64,000 bases of DNA from Bacteroidota bacterium (GCA_017860295.1 JAFNAS010000011.1:62001-126000); one strand, 5' to 3'. Positions 43,596 to 53,625 are shown, counted from the first letter of the stretch. Notes: a model not told the origin generated them from the sequence alone. Program-made: numbers and translations.

Positions 43596-43603
43596 TAACT
43601 TTG
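43596..43603 (+). promoter_or_regulatory. -7 box of the small lipoprotein gene
   Basis: TAACTTTG followed by CCG, 28 bp before the ATG. Confidence 0.5.
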
Positions 43604-43631
43604 CCGAAAATCAACTAATGAGCTATCGGAT

Positions 43632-43979
43632 ATGAAAAAAACACTTCTACTGGCAGGTTGCATTGCACTGCTTCTATTAGTCTCCTGTTCAAAAGACTCT
43701 TCGGCTCCTTCATCACTGAAGAGTACGTCGTGGAAATATTCAGCATCAACCAGTGCCTATCAGGTGTTGAAATTCACCTCTGCCAGTGCGGGCACCTATT
43801 ATGTGACTACAAGCGGCAGTACCAAATCCTATTCATTTTCCTACACTTATAGCAGCCCCAATGTCACAGTCAAAGTGTCCAATGGGAATACGCTGGATGG
43901 CGATTTTACATCGACCACCACGCTAGAGGTAATTTCAGGTAATTCGCCCACCTCTGCATTGAAGTTTACCAAACAATAA
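43632..43979 (+). CDS. Small lipoprotein, hypothetical
   Basis: 115 residues. A clear lipobox, LLLLVSCSKDSS (Cys about residue 19), follows a Lys-rich start. The mature part is rich in Ser and Thr and looks like a small beta sandwich or lipocalin-like strand set (STSWKYSASTSAYQVLKFTS, TYYVTTSGSTKSYSFSY, LEVISGNSPTSALKFTKQ). No function is evident. It has its own -7 box and a terminator, so it is a single-gene unit. Confidence 0.8.
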   Translation: MKKTLLLAGCIALLLLVSCSKDSSAPSSLKSTSWKYSASTSAYQVLKFTSASAGTYYVTTSGSTKSYSFSYTYSSPNVTVKVSNGNTLDGDFTSTTTLEVISGNSPTSALKFTKQ

Positions 43980-44000
43980 GTATTATTTGAACTGATATAC

Positions 44001-44036
44001 AAAAACCTGTCCGTAATATGGGCAGGTTTTTGTATT
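44001..44036 (+). terminator. Terminator after the small lipoprotein gene
   Basis: AAAAACCTGTCC pairs with GGGCAGGTTTTT around GTAATAT. Its 3' end overlaps the folE -7 box. Confidence 0.8.
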
Positions 44037-44040
44037 TTTG
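44033..44040 (+). promoter_or_regulatory. folE -7 box
   Basis: TATTTTTG fits TAnnTTTG, 21 bp before the folE ATG, and overlaps the tail of the upstream terminator. Confidence 0.5.
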
Positions 44041-44061
44041 CAGCTTCAAAAAGATTCCGCG

Positions 44062-44640
44062 ATGGAAATAGAAAAACAAGATAACGAACAGCTCGAACAG
44101 CTGAAATATCACTACGGTGAGATTCTGAAAATTATCGGAGAAGACACTGAACGTGATGGACTTATACGCACACCCGAACGCGCAGCCAAGGCTTTTCAGT
44201 TTATGACGCAGGGTTATGAAATGGATGCACGCGAAGTGCTGCTTTCCGCAAAATTCCGCGAAGATTATCGCCAGATGGTCATTGTGAAAGACATTGAGTT
44301 TTATTCCACCTGCGAACATCACCTTCTCCCCTTCTTTGGCAAGGCACACGTAGCTTATATACCCAATAAATACATCACCGGACTGAGCAAACTTGCCCGT
44401 GTGGTCGATATATTTGCCCACCGCCTTCAGGTACAGGAACGTATGACTACTCAAATAAAAGAGTGTATCCAGCAAACGCTCAACCCACTTGGTGTTATGG
44501 TAGTTATCGAAGCACAACACACCTGCATGCAAATGCGCGGAGTTCAAAAATACGGTGCCGTGACCACCACTTCCGATTTTACGGGAGTCTTTGAGGTCGC
44601 CAAAACACGCGAAGAGTTTATCAGCCTGATTAAAAACTAA
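44062..44640 (+). CDS. folE: GTP cyclohydrolase I
   Basis: 192 residues, standard size. Zinc ligands and active site are intact: [12 protein letters not shown] (Cys and His, about residues 82-93), [20 protein letters not shown] and the second Cys in [11 protein letters not shown]. It converts GTP to 7,8-dihydroneopterin triphosphate, the first step of folate synthesis. The ATG at 44062 is used; a TTG eight codons upstream lies in the promoter. Single gene with the promoter overlapping the previous terminator; the next gene has its own -7 box. Confidence 0.96.
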   Translation: MEIEKQDNEQLEQLKYHYGEILKIIGEDTERDGLIRTPERAAKAFQFMTQGYEMDAREVLLSAKFREDYRQMVIVKDIEFYSTCEHHLLPFFGKAHVAYIPNKYITGLSKLARVVDIFAHRLQVQERMTTQIKECIQQTLNPLGVMVVIEAQHTCMQMRGVQKYGAVTTTSDFTGVFEVAKTREEFISLIKN

Positions 44641-44670
44641 TAAGACCGGCTGAAAGTCGAATAAATTCAT

Positions 44671-44678
44671 TAATTTTG
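44671..44678 (+). promoter_or_regulatory. -7 box of the 44702 gene
   Basis: TAATTTTG, 23 bp before the ATG. Confidence 0.5.
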
Positions 44679-44701
44679 CACTGCAATTATCTCTTGTTGC
44701 A

Positions 44702-45331
44702 ATGACATTACCAAAAGAATTAAAAGAAGCAATCAGCCGACTTCCTTCTACAGAAAAAGACAAACTGATTTTCAGATTGTTGAAAAAAGATCTGACACTT
44801 GCCAACCGGTTGCTTTTCGAATTGACCAGCGAAGATAGCGTAGAGGATAAAAGAGAGCAGGTAAAACAACGCCTAACACTCCGGATAAACAGTGCTACCA
44901 ATCATTATTATTCGCCCGGATATCTTCTTATGGCCGTACGGGATATGAGCGGTTTTATCAACGAACATGTTTCTTTGACCAAGGATAAATTCGGCGAAGC
45001 TCAATTAAACCTGTGGATGATCAATAAAGTACTCGAAGAAAACGGGGCAAAGATTCTATCTACAACCAGAGGCAAAGCAAACACTTTTTGTGTTGCTACC
45101 ATCGCCAGAGCTTTCAAAATAATGCTTCTTATCAAAAAGATGCACGAAGATTATCGGATCGAATTTGAGGATGATCTGAAAAAGCTGGGCAAATTAATAG
45201 GCAACAATCCGTATCTGATGCAAAGCGCCATTTACAACGGATTGGATGTCAACTGGATGATTGGCGCAAAAATTCCGGAGAACCTGGAGCAAATACACAA
45301 AGATTTAAGGGCAAGAGGATATTTGAAATAA
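44702..45331 (+). CDS. Conserved hypothetical cytoplasmic protein
   Basis: 209 residues, highly charged and mostly helical, with no signal peptide or membrane helix. I do not recognise a named family. Visible pieces are MTLPKELKEAISRLPSTEKD at the start, YYSPGYLLMAVRDMSGFINE near residue 75, NLWMINKVLEENGAKIL and NPYLMQSAIYNGLDVNWMIG. It lies 54 bp before pgk on the same strand, and orthologues in this position would point to linked expression. No function is proposed. Confidence 0.75.
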   Translation: MTLPKELKEAISRLPSTEKDKLIFRLLKKDLTLANRLLFELTSEDSVEDKREQVKQRLTLRINSATNHYYSPGYLLMAVRDMSGFINEHVSLTKDKFGEAQLNLWMINKVLEENGAKILSTTRGKANTFCVATIARAFKIMLLIKKMHEDYRIEFEDDLKKLGKLIGNNPYLMQSAIYNGLDVNWMIGAKIPENLEQIHKDLRARGYLK

Positions 45332-45385
45332 ATTCGATTGACAAAAATATTTTCATAAACTATTCATAATCATCATTCATTAACT

Positions 45386-46651
45386 ATGCAAACACTTGAC
45401 AGCATTAATTTTGCCGGCAAAAAGGCATTCGTTCGCGTGGACTTCAATGTACCTTTGAACGAGAATTTTGAAATTACAGACGACACACGTATCCGTGCTG
45501 CTCTGCCTACGTTGAAAAAAATCTTAGCCGATGGCGGTAGCGTCATTATCGGTTCGCACCTGGGACGTCCTAAAAAGAATCCGGAACCTAAATATTCGTT
45601 GAAATACATCATTGCTCACGTTTCAAAATTATTAGGTGCTGACGTTCAGTTTGCCGACGACTGTGTAGGTGCCGACGCAGTTGCTAAGGCTGCTGCTTTG
45701 AAGCCGGGCGAAGTGCTTTTGCTCGAAAACCTTCGCTTCTATGCTGAAGAAGAAGGTAAAGCGCGCGGTTTGGCCGAAGATGCTACCGACGAAGAAAAAG
45801 CTGCTGCTAAAAAAGCAGTTAAAGCTTCTCAGAAAGAATTTACCAAGAAACTGGCTGCTTTAGCTGACATCTATGTAAACGATGCATTCGGTACCGCTCA
45901 CCGTGCACATGCTTCTACAGCCCTGATCGCATCCTCTTTCGATGCCGACCACAAAACTTTCGGTTACCTGATGCAAAATGAAGTAACAGCCGTTGAAAAA
46001 GTATTGAAAGAAGCCGTTCATCCGGTTACTGCTATCATTGGCGGTTCCAAAGTCTCTACTAAAATCACCATTATCGAAAACCTCTTGTCGAAAGTCGACA
46101 ATCTGATTATCGTAGGCGGTATGGCATTCACATTTGCAAAAGCACAAGGTGGAAAAATCGGAAATTCTCTTTGCGAAGACGAAATGCTGGAATTGGCCAA
46201 TACTATTATTGCAAAAGCAAAAGCAAACAATGTCAATCTGGTTCTTCCTACCGATTGCGTTGCCGCCGATAAATTCGCTCCCGATGCAGCAACTCAGGTT
46301 ACTTCCAATTCGGCAATTCCTGATGGCTGGATGGGGCTCGACCTTGGTCCCGACTCGGCCGTTGTAGTAGCAGATGTAATCAAGGCTTCCAAAACTATTC
46401 TCTGGAACGGTCCTGCCGGCGTATTCGAATTTGATGCATTTACCGTTGGCTCTAAAGCTATTGCTGTTGCAATTGCCGAAGCTACATCAAATGGTGCATT
46501 CTCACTGATCGGTGGTGGTGACTCGGTAGCTTGTATTAATAAATTCGGCTTGGCCGACAAAGTAAGCTACGTATCCACGGGTGGTGGTGCTCTCCTCGAA
46601 ATGATTGAAGGCAAAGTGCTTCCGGGTATCGAAGCTATCCGCGGTTTCTAA
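45386..46651 (+). CDS. pgk: Phosphoglycerate kinase
   Basis: 421 residues, the normal Bacteroidota length. Both halves are complete. The N-terminal domain has [14 protein letters not shown] (Asp/Asn of the PGA site), [16 protein letters not shown] and SHLGRPK. The C-terminal nucleotide domain has [18 protein letters not shown] and the GGGDSVA loop. It transfers phosphate from 1,3-bisphosphoglycerate to ADP in glycolysis. A terminator follows 25 bp after the stop. Confidence 0.97.
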   Translation: MQTLDSINFAGKKAFVRVDFNVPLNENFEITDDTRIRAALPTLKKILADGGSVIIGSHLGRPKKNPEPKYSLKYIIAHVSKLLGADVQFADDCVGADAVAKAAALKPGEVLLLENLRFYAEEEGKARGLAEDATDEEKAAAKKAVKASQKEFTKKLAALADIYVNDAFGTAHRAHASTALIASSFDADHKTFGYLMQNEVTAVEKVLKEAVHPVTAIIGGSKVSTKITIIENLLSKVDNLIIVGGMAFTFAKAQGGKIGNSLCEDEMLELANTIIAKAKANNVNLVLPTDCVAADKFAPDAATQVTSNSAIPDGWMGLDLGPDSAVVVADVIKASKTILWNGPAGVFEFDAFTVGSKAIAVAIAEATSNGAFSLIGGGDSVACINKFGLADKVSYVSTGGGALLEMIEGKVLPGIEAIRGF

Positions 46652-46675
46652 GCGAAACACAAGCATTCACAATAG

Positions 46676-46712
46676 AAAAGGTTGTTCCGAAAGTATCGGG
46701 ACAACCTTTTTT
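46676..46712 (+). terminator. pgk terminator
   Basis: AAAAGGTTGTTCC pairs with GGGACAACCTTTT around a 9-base loop, followed by TTGTGTTT. Confidence 0.8.
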
Positions 46713-46752
46713 GTGTTTCAAGCGGCAAGGATGTCGCTTTTCCTCTTTAAAC

Positions 46753-47724
46753 TCATTTTGCCCACTCGCCTACGGCCGGTTCCGGTGAAGGCAAAGCCGC
46801 TGCCAGAACTTTTTCCTTGGTATATTCGGCAGCCTCTTTTGGGGTAAGCTGATGGCTCCAGGCTACACGTTGTGATTTGGAAGCTCCTTCACCGTTGTTT
46901 TCAAATTCGGCGTAGTAGGCTGTTTTATCTCGCGAAGTCTTATCCCAGTTTGCCCATCCGGCAGGAGCAATGTGTTTGCCGATAGTACAACGAATATAGA
47001 CCACACGGGCATAATCGCGCCAGGGACGACCCAGGGAAGCTTTATCGACACCGGCGGCGGCTGTCAGCATGCATTCGTTGAACACAAAACCGTATTTTTT
47101 CCCTTTATTGGTACTGGCTGCCGTAAGGTAGGAATTGGTCTTGCTATGGAGCGTACATTTTTCAAAATAGGCCGTTGCCGCACCGAAGATAAAATCGGTA
47201 GTGCCTTCGATGTAACAGTTGGCAAAATAGTCACGACTGGTCTGCCCGGCCAGATAGACTGTATCCTGATTGCCCAGCAGCCGACAGTTGACAAATGAAC
47301 AACGGTCACCTTCCACATGGAGAGCAACAGCTTGTCCGACCGGTCCGGCAGCGTTTTCAATCGTCAGGTTTGCTGCATGAAAATCGTCGGCTTCTACCAT
47401 TAACGTGTAGGTATAAAAAGTACTATTGCGTCCGCGACCGATCTTATCGAAATGGTCGTCGTAAGTCAGAATGGTTTTTTCAACACTCTCTCCGATCAGT
47501 CGAAGATGCGGATTGCAGGCCGCTACTTTCACTTTTTCCTTATACACTCCGTTTTTGATAAAAATAGTGATGGGTGCATTGGGGAAAGCTTTACTGGCAT
47601 CGATTGCCGCCTGAATAGTGGTAAAGTTTCCACTGCCATCCTGCGCCACCACAAAATCATACTTCTGCGCCCATGCCGTAATGCCGGCCATTGCAACCAG
47701 AATCAAAATAAGAATCTTCTTCAT
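46753..47724 (-). CDS. Pectinesterase (CE8 family)
   Basis: 323 residues with a signal peptide (ILILILVAMAGITAWAQ). Canonical CE8: VVAQDGSGNFTTIQAAIDAS at the start, GNQDTVYLAG (catalytic Asp, about residue 150), TDFIFGAATAYFEKC (second catalytic Asp, about residue 175) and SLGRPWRDYARVVYI (substrate Arg, about residue 235). It removes methyl groups from galacturonan in the periplasm or outside, preparing it for the PL10 lyases encoded at 37326 and 34022. It stands alone and is convergent with pgk. Confidence 0.94.
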   Translation of the reverse strand: MKKILILILVAMAGITAWAQKYDFVVAQDGSGNFTTIQAAIDASKAFPNAPITIFIKNGVYKEKVKVAACNPHLRLIGESVEKTILTYDDHFDKIGRGRNSTFYTYTLMVEADDFHAANLTIENAAGPVGQAVALHVEGDRCSFVNCRLLGNQDTVYLAGQTSRDYFANCYIEGTTDFIFGAATAYFEKCTLHSKTNSYLTAASTNKGKKYGFVFNECMLTAAAGVDKASLGRPWRDYARVVYIRCTIGKHIAPAGWANWDKTSRDKTAYYAEFENNGEGASKSQRVAWSHQLTPKEAAEYTKEKVLAAALPSPEPAVGEWAK

Positions 47725-47866
47725 AATATCGAATTTGCTGTTACATGTACAAAAAGAGAGAACAGATCCGCAGATCCTTCGTCAAAGCAAATTTAGAAGA
47801 ATTATCCGAGAAATTAAATAATTATGACAATGATCGGATTTATGAGGTATTACCGACAGATCTTTT

Positions 47867-47874
47867 TACATTTG
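47867..47874 (+). promoter_or_regulatory. -7 box of the GDPD gene
   Basis: TACATTTG, 25 bp before the ATG. Confidence 0.5.
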
Positions 47875-47899
47875 CATCACATCTCTCTATTTTAATTGT

Positions 47900-48682
47900 A
47901 TGAACAGAAACAAAATAGCAAAAGCGTGTATTGTCGGCCTGGCCATCTTTTTGTCCGTCGACGGATTCGGAAAAACCTGCGTGATAGCGCACAGAGGATA
48001 TTGGAAAGCCGCCGGATCGGCAAGAAATTCCATTTCTTCGCTATCGAATGCGCAGAAACTGTCCATCTACGGTTCGGAAACCGACGTACATCTCTCCGCC
48101 GACGGAACGGTTATCATCAACCACGACGACTCTATCGGGGGATACGATATAAGCTCCACTCCGTTACCGGTTTTGAAAACGTTGAAGCTATCGAACGGAG
48201 AAATGCTTCCGACCCTGGAAGAGTACCTCAACCAGACCCGGAAAGACAAAAATATGCGACTGATTATTGAAATTAAGAACAAAAAGGATACGCTGCTCGA
48301 ACAGCGCACGGTGAAAGCGGTGGTCGATCTGGTGAGAAAAATGAAAATGAATAAAGCGGTGGAATATATCTCATTCAGCATGAATGCCTGCAAAACGCTG
48401 CTACGGGTCAAGGCCGGAGCTCCCATTGCTTTCCTTGCCGGAAAGGAAGGAGCGCTTACTCCCGCAATATTAAAAAGCATCGGGTTATCGGGTCTGGATT
48501 ATCACTATTCGGTACTGATGAAGCATCCCGAGTGGATTGCAGAAGCCCATTCACTGGGACTTACAGTAAATGCCTGGACGGTAAACGATCCGGTTATCAT
48601 CCGAAAGCTAATCGACCTCGGAACCGACTACATTACCACCGACGAACCGGTTATTGCCAAAGAGATGCTCGCAAATAAATAA
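47900..48682 (+). CDS. Glycerophosphodiester phosphodiesterase family protein
   Basis: 260 residues with a signal peptide (ACIVGLAIFLSVDGFG). GDPD hallmarks are in place: VIAHRGYWKAAGSARNS (catalytic His, about residues 28-31), SETDVHLSADGTVIINHDDS (Glu, Asp metal ligands and second His) and LRLIIEIKNKK-like strand (MRLIIEIKNKK). The C-terminus has the expected VNAWTVNDPVIIRKLIDLG and GTDYITTDEP. It hydrolyses glycerophosphodiesters to glycerol-3-phosphate and an alcohol, probably in the periplasm. It is convergent with the GH51 gene. Confidence 0.9.
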   Translation: MNRNKIAKACIVGLAIFLSVDGFGKTCVIAHRGYWKAAGSARNSISSLSNAQKLSIYGSETDVHLSADGTVIINHDDSIGGYDISSTPLPVLKTLKLSNGEMLPTLEEYLNQTRKDKNMRLIIEIKNKKDTLLEQRTVKAVVDLVRKMKMNKAVEYISFSMNACKTLLRVKAGAPIAFLAGKEGALTPAILKSIGLSGLDYHYSVLMKHPEWIAEAHSLGLTVNAWTVNDPVIIRKLIDLGTDYITTDEPVIAKEMLANK

Positions 48683-48735
48683 AGAGACAGCCTCCTGTTT
48701 TGGAAATTTCCTTTTGTTACCCTGTTGGCCAATTA

Positions 48736-50706
48736 CTACAACCCGATTCGGTAGACGGCAAACGAATAGGGAGCCAATTGGGCTTTGATAATTCTCCCTT
48801 TCGGAGAGAAGGGCTGTGTTTGGGGAGCCAGCGCAGCCGGATTTTCAATCGAATTGACCTGCTTCATATCGTTGCTCTGCATCACGGTCAGCGTACCTGC
48901 TTTAGCCAGTTTGGCCGCTCCCTCCAGTTGAATCTCCTTCACCGCTTTATTGCCCGAGGCATTGACAATTTTCACGATCAACTCATTGCTTTTGGTATCG
49001 ATTACAGCAGAGGCATAAATGCTGTCGCGACCGGCTACCACCTCTTTGCCTGCGGTTATGGGAACCACCTTATTGCCCTTGTTGGTGGAATAGAGTTTTT
49101 GCACGTAATAACTCGGCGTTCCGTACGAATGTAGATTATCGTACCAGATCAGATCGGGAGCCCACTGCCACCCTTCGAGATGGGCAAACAACGGGGCATA
49201 CGAGGCCATGCTCACTACCGCCGCATTACGCTCCAGGCCGGTCATAAACGCGGCTTCCGAAAGGGCTGCCTTCCAGTTGTTGCGTGCTGCTCCCGCAAAC
49301 GAATTATCGCAATGCGAAGCATATTCACCGGCAAAAACCTTACTCCCGGTGCGCGGATAGTTGTCGTAACGGCTGGCATTGGAGAGAAACCATTCGGGCG
49401 AACGGTAATAGTGCTCGTCGATCAGATCGGCATTCATCTTACGCAATTCACCGTTGAGGTAGTCGAAACGCTCGCCGCTCGGATCGGTACCCGAACTGTT
49501 CACCAACTTAAAGCCGGGATATTTATCCTTGATAGCTTTGGTAAATATTTTGAGCCGTTCGACATATTGCGGACCCCAGTTCTCGTTCCCCACGCCCATC
49601 ATCTTCAGGTTGAACGGAGCGGGATGTCCCATTGCTGCACGTAGTTTTCCCCATTGGGTATCTGTAGAGCCATTCGCAAATTCAATCAGGTCGAGGGCAT
49701 CCTGTACATACGGATCGATTTGCCCGGTAGGAACCAGCTCCGCCGAGTTGAACTGGCAGGCCATACCGCAATTGAGAATCGGAAGCGGTTCGGCACCGAT
49801 ATCTTCGGCCAGTTGAAAATATTCGAAAAACCCAAGCCCGAAACTCTGGAAATAGTCGGGAGTGGAACGGTTGGAAAACTCGGTATTCCAGCGATTGATA
49901 ATCAAATGACGATCTTCGACCGCACCGACGGTTTTCTTCCACTGGTAACGCTGCGCCAAGTCGAAACCTTCGACGATACATCCGCCGGGAAAACGGATAA
50001 AGCCCGGTTTCAGATCGGCAAGCAACTGCACCAAATCGGCACGCAACCCTCCGGGACGGCTCTTCCATGTATCGGACGGAAAGAGAGAGAGCATATCCAG
50101 ATCAATCTTACCATCGCCTTCGAACCAGATATTCAGTTTGGCTTTCGGATCGGTAGCGTCCGACTTAAAGGATACCGATTGTTTGTGCCATTGATTATCG
50201 GCAATACCGGGAGTGAGAAATGCGCTTCCCAGAATCTCATTATGACTATTAACCAGCTCGATAGTCAGCTTACCTGTTGGCGATGACTGACGGTAAAGTG
50301 CCGAAAAGGTGTAAGTAATATCTTTTTTCACCCCCATTCCCCGGAAGCCCTCGTTAGTCAGACCGAGGTCGTGCCCGGTTGCCTTTTGCAGCGTAACCTG
50401 TAAATAACGCGGATTGGTATCCTCTTTTTCGGGACGGTTTACTACCAGCACGGCTCCTTCCATTGCTTTTTTCTGCTGCACCTTCCATCCCATCAGGGGT
50501 TTGGTAAACTCAAAAGAGCGGTTCTTCACCAGTTCGGCATAAATACCGCCATCGGCAGCAAGATTTATGTCTTCAAAAAAAATACCCCACATGGTGGGCT
50601 GAATGTCGGCTACCGGCTTGTCGACCTGTACGGTCAGTCTGTTTTGAGCTACCGCCCCGAACAGCATAAAAAAAGCCATTGCGCTAAAAAGAGTGCGTCT
50701 GATCAT
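48736..50706 (-). CDS. Alpha-L-arabinofuranosidase (GH51 family)
   Basis: 656 residues from the ATG at 50706, which begins a signal peptide (IRRTLFSAMAFFMLFGAVAQ); the frame extends 29 codons upstream but that part is not signal-like. A carbohydrate-binding-like beta region (to about residue 220) precedes the barrel. GFIRFPGGCIVEGF, the acid/base Glu in GVGNENWGPQY (about residue 358) and the nucleophile in VFAGEYASH (about residue 428) are those of GH51. A C-terminal beta domain follows. It releases arabinose from arabinan or arabinoxylan side chains, fitting a pectin diet. It is divergent from the acetylesterase gene. Confidence 0.92.
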   Translation of the reverse strand: MIRRTLFSAMAFFMLFGAVAQNRLTVQVDKPVADIQPTMWGIFFEDINLAADGGIYAELVKNRSFEFTKPLMGWKVQQKKAMEGAVLVVNRPEKEDTNPRYLQVTLQKATGHDLGLTNEGFRGMGVKKDITYTFSALYRQSSPTGKLTIELVNSHNEILGSAFLTPGIADNQWHKQSVSFKSDATDPKAKLNIWFEGDGKIDLDMLSLFPSDTWKSRPGGLRADLVQLLADLKPGFIRFPGGCIVEGFDLAQRYQWKKTVGAVEDRHLIINRWNTEFSNRSTPDYFQSFGLGFFEYFQLAEDIGAEPLPILNCGMACQFNSAELVPTGQIDPYVQDALDLIEFANGSTDTQWGKLRAAMGHPAPFNLKMMGVGNENWGPQYVERLKIFTKAIKDKYPGFKLVNSSGTDPSGERFDYLNGELRKMNADLIDEHYYRSPEWFLSNASRYDNYPRTGSKVFAGEYASHCDNSFAGAARNNWKAALSEAAFMTGLERNAAVVSMASYAPLFAHLEGWQWAPDLIWYDNLHSYGTPSYYVQKLYSTNKGNKVVPITAGKEVVAGRDSIYASAVIDTKSNELIVKIVNASGNKAVKEIQLEGAAKLAKAGTLTVMQSNDMKQVNSIENPAALAPQTQPFSPKGRIIKAQLAPYSFAVYRIGL

Positions 50707-50893
50707 GAATTGGAGTTTTAATGAGATAATTTGTGTAAAAATAACACTTATCGCGAAATAAAAAAAGAGGGGTGGAAATGTTTTAGAGCACATTCGGAAA
50801 ATAGTTTTGATAATAAATAGCCCGTTGTTCTTTAATTCATATCAAAAACCATTGTATTATGCAAACAGCCCGATTGCTATCGTAATGTATTGG

Positions 50894-50901
50894 TATATTT
50901 G
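50894..50901 (+). promoter_or_regulatory. -7 box of the acetylesterase gene
   Basis: TATATTTG, 19 bp before the ATG, with a TTG at 50874-50876 at a slightly short spacing of 17 bp. Confidence 0.5.
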
Positions 50902-50920
50902 CACATAATTTTTTGAGACA

Positions 50921-52384
50921 ATGAAAAAACATACTATCCTCATAGGGGTACTGCTGGCAGTGCTCTTGTCTGCAAACCGGCTGGATGCAAAAATTATCCT
51001 GCCCAAAGTGATCGGGCACAACATGGTGCTACAACGCCACAAAGCGGTTACTATCTGGGGAGAAGCCGGAAGAGGAGAGCGGGTTTCCGTCTCTTTTGCG
51101 GGACAAAAACAGCGCACACAGGCCGATGATTCGGGTCATTGGGAGGTAAAACTAAAACCGATGGTGGCCTCCGTAAAAGGACGCGACATGGTAATCAAAG
51201 GATCCAATACCATTGTGCTCCACAATATTCTGGTAGGTGAAGTATGGCTCTGCTCCGGTCAGTCGAACATGGAATATGCCATGCGCAAAAACGGCAAACT
51301 GTTCGATAAAGTAAAAGGAACGCATCCGGCCGAAGACGATCTGAAAACGGCAAACAATCCGAATATCCGCATCTTTCTGGTACGTCGTAAATACATGGCT
51401 CCCGACTCCACCCATCAGGGATGGAATACGGCCGCCGGCACTCCGCTGCGCGATTTCTCGGCCGCCGGCTATTTCTGTGCCAAAGAACTCTATGCAAAAT
51501 TACATGTGCCCATTGGCATGATCTCTTCGGCCGTACCGGGAAGCCGCATCGAACCGTGGATAGAAAAGAAACAGCTGGCAGTGGCTCCCCGTCTGAAAAA
51601 CGACTCGGTGCTCAAACCCCTGATTGTCGACGGCGGCGACCCCGGGAAATTTTACGAGACAATGATTAGCCCCGTGATTCCATACACCCTGAGCGGCTTC
51701 TTCTGGTATCAGGGCGAATCGGCCTGCTTCCTCAACGAAACCATTCGCTATGCTTATAAATTCAAGACCCTGATCAACAGTTGGCGAGCCGACTGGAAGA
51801 GCGATACCCTCCCCTTCTATTTTGTACAGATAGCTCCGTATGCCTACTCTGCCGCCAAAGACGTACGCCCTCACACCACCGAAAACCTTCCCGAATTTTG
51901 GGAATCGCAGGCACTGGCGCTCAAATTACCGCATACCGGCATGGCCGTTATCACCGACCTGGTAGACAGCGTAGCCGACCTGCACCCGGGCTATAAATGG
52001 GAAGTGGGTCGCCGGCTGGCATTACTGGCACTGAACAAAACCTACGGGATGACAAATATTGTATGCAACGGACCGATGTATAACGGCATCAAAATAGTCC
52101 GCGACAAAATTGAAGTAGGCTTTACCAACACCGGCAGCGGACTGGCCAGTCGCGACGGCAAACCGCTCACCTGGTTTTCCATTGCCGGCGCCGACGGTAA
52201 ATTCTATCCGGCCGATGCCATAATCAGAAATAACAAAGTGGTGGTAACTTCTCCCTTGGTAAAACATCCGGTGGCGGTTCGTTTTGCCTGGAACGAAGCA
52301 GCTCAATCCAATTTCGTCAACAAAGAGGGACTACCCGCAGCTCCTTTCCGTAGCGACAACCCGTGGGAAAAGCTATTCGAATAA
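50921..52384 (+). CDS. Sialate O-acetylesterase-type SGNH carbohydrate esterase
   Basis: 487 residues with a signal peptide (LIGVLLAVLLSANRLDA). The catalytic Ser is in WLCSGQSNMEYAM (about residue 112), the oxyanion-loop pattern is GFFWYQGESAC (about residue 265), and the Asp-His pair is in VADLHPGYKWEVGRRLA (about residue 350). An N-terminal beta sandwich (KVIGHNMVLQRHKAVTIWGE) precedes the catalytic domain, as in this family. Family members remove O-acetyl groups from sialic acids or from pectin and hemicellulose; the pectin context favours plant glycan esters. It is divergent from the GH51 gene. Confidence 0.85.
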   Translation: MKKHTILIGVLLAVLLSANRLDAKIILPKVIGHNMVLQRHKAVTIWGEAGRGERVSVSFAGQKQRTQADDSGHWEVKLKPMVASVKGRDMVIKGSNTIVLHNILVGEVWLCSGQSNMEYAMRKNGKLFDKVKGTHPAEDDLKTANNPNIRIFLVRRKYMAPDSTHQGWNTAAGTPLRDFSAAGYFCAKELYAKLHVPIGMISSAVPGSRIEPWIEKKQLAVAPRLKNDSVLKPLIVDGGDPGKFYETMISPVIPYTLSGFFWYQGESACFLNETIRYAYKFKTLINSWRADWKSDTLPFYFVQIAPYAYSAAKDVRPHTTENLPEFWESQALALKLPHTGMAVITDLVDSVADLHPGYKWEVGRRLALLALNKTYGMTNIVCNGPMYNGIKIVRDKIEVGFTNTGSGLASRDGKPLTWFSIAGADGKFYPADAIIRNNKVVVTSPLVKHPVAVRFAWNEAAQSNFVNKEGLPAAPFRSDNPWEKLFE

Positions 52385-53226
52385 CGCGATGTTTCAGAGA
52401 CAATCCAAAAATAGAATGACTCCATCGTCTTTCTAATCGGAAATCATGTAGCAACTTACCGGGCATAACCCTGTATGCAGTGCGAGGTACAAGGAAGTAA
52501 TCATATATATCAATCCCGTAGGGGTTGACCGTTTATTCTCCTCGTCATGCATCCCCCATTTTTCGTCATGAATGTTAAATATTCAAAACAGACGAATTTT
52601 ATCACAATACCTCATATTGTATTTCTCCCCCTCTTTCAATCGACAACAATCCTCCTAAAATCGGGCAACGTTTTAATTCATTCTTCCCTATATTCCCTTT
52701 ATAGTATTGACCTATACTATCGTAACTTTTGTTAATTTTAGCGCCAAAATTGAGGAATTAAAATTATATCGCCTCCTTTTTGCATATATTTGTAACATAT
52801 AGTATAAATATATCCATTATATAATGTAATTTGTGAAATAGAAACAGACCTCATCTGTTTTCCGAATTTAGTATGACATAAACCCGTGGTGTATTTGGGA
52901 ATAATATTATAAAACGCTATATGTTACATTATTTACATTTTAATCATCTCCAACCTCCTCCGCTTCGCTCGTCCCCTGTTGAAAAATGGGATGCCACTAA
53001 CTGCGGAGTTTCGGCTCTATTATACAATTTATTGCCAAAATAACAGATTCATCTCTCCTTCATCTGAAGGAGAGTCCCCGATAAGAGGTAGGGTTTGATA
53101 AGTATCGCTGTAATCAAAAGAATAGATTATAATGTTTCGCAGCAATTTAATTCAAGACAAACTTATCTATTTTTAAATGCATTCCGGATTACATAATATA
53201 TTTTACACATTACGGGGCGGCAAATA
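52385..53226. other. Long AT-rich intergenic region with short palindromes
   Basis: No gene is supported. I see an ATCCCGTAGGGGTTGACC unit near 52505 like those at 17.9-18.1 kb, a TATATTTG -7-like box near 52784 with no gene after it, AT-rich DNA to about 52950, and CTCCTTCATCTGAAGGAGAG near 53055 followed by CCCCGATAAGAGGTAGGG. The last resembles the palindromic repeats of the flx-hdr operon. Confidence 0.45.
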
Positions 53227-53625
53227 ATGGCAAAGACTCAGGAGCCATTCCCGTTGAATAGAGAATCGTTTTTGATAAAGCAGCAATGTTTCTTTCTTTG
53301 GCAACAGAGTTTATCGCCTTTTAAGGAGAGTTTATCGCTAAAGCGGCAAACATTCCCGCTTTGGCCGGAGAGTTCGCCGCCCGAGATAGAAACACTCTCT
53401 CCCCGGAGAGAACCATTTTTGCCCGGGTGGCAAAGTTTCCGTTAGTAGCGACAAAGCTTTCAGTATAAGCCGCAGACTTTTCTGCCTGAGCGGAAAAGAA
53501 TAACGACAAGGAGAGAGAGTCTTACGATAAGGAGAGAATATTTTACCAAGAGGCCGGAAAGTTTTACTAAAAGGCCGGAAAGTTCGGCTAAAAGGAGAGA
53601 ACATTTCAGACCCTTTAGGCAAATC
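53227..53625. repeat. Degenerate 21-bp tandem array
   Basis: About 19 diverged units of 21 bp, cleanest at the right end (AGTTTTACTAAAAGGCCGGA then AGTTCGGCTAAAAGGAGAGA, each plus one base). Both strands stay open in one frame: the plus strand reads as heptapeptides like FPLNRES and LSPFKES, the minus strand as TFRPFSK, TFRPLGK, IFSPYRK. Nothing supports translation on either strand. The period equals that of the unrelated array near 19.7-20.0 kb. Confidence 0.75.

Noticed and set aside
52547-52735. 62-residue gene
   Set aside because: AT-rich DNA with a Phe/Leu/Ser-rich translation and no supporting features.
53227-53622. Coding gene in the second 21-bp array, on either strand
   Set aside because: Both strands are open only because the period is a multiple of three; there is no signal, promoter or conserved end. 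It is kept as a repeat.
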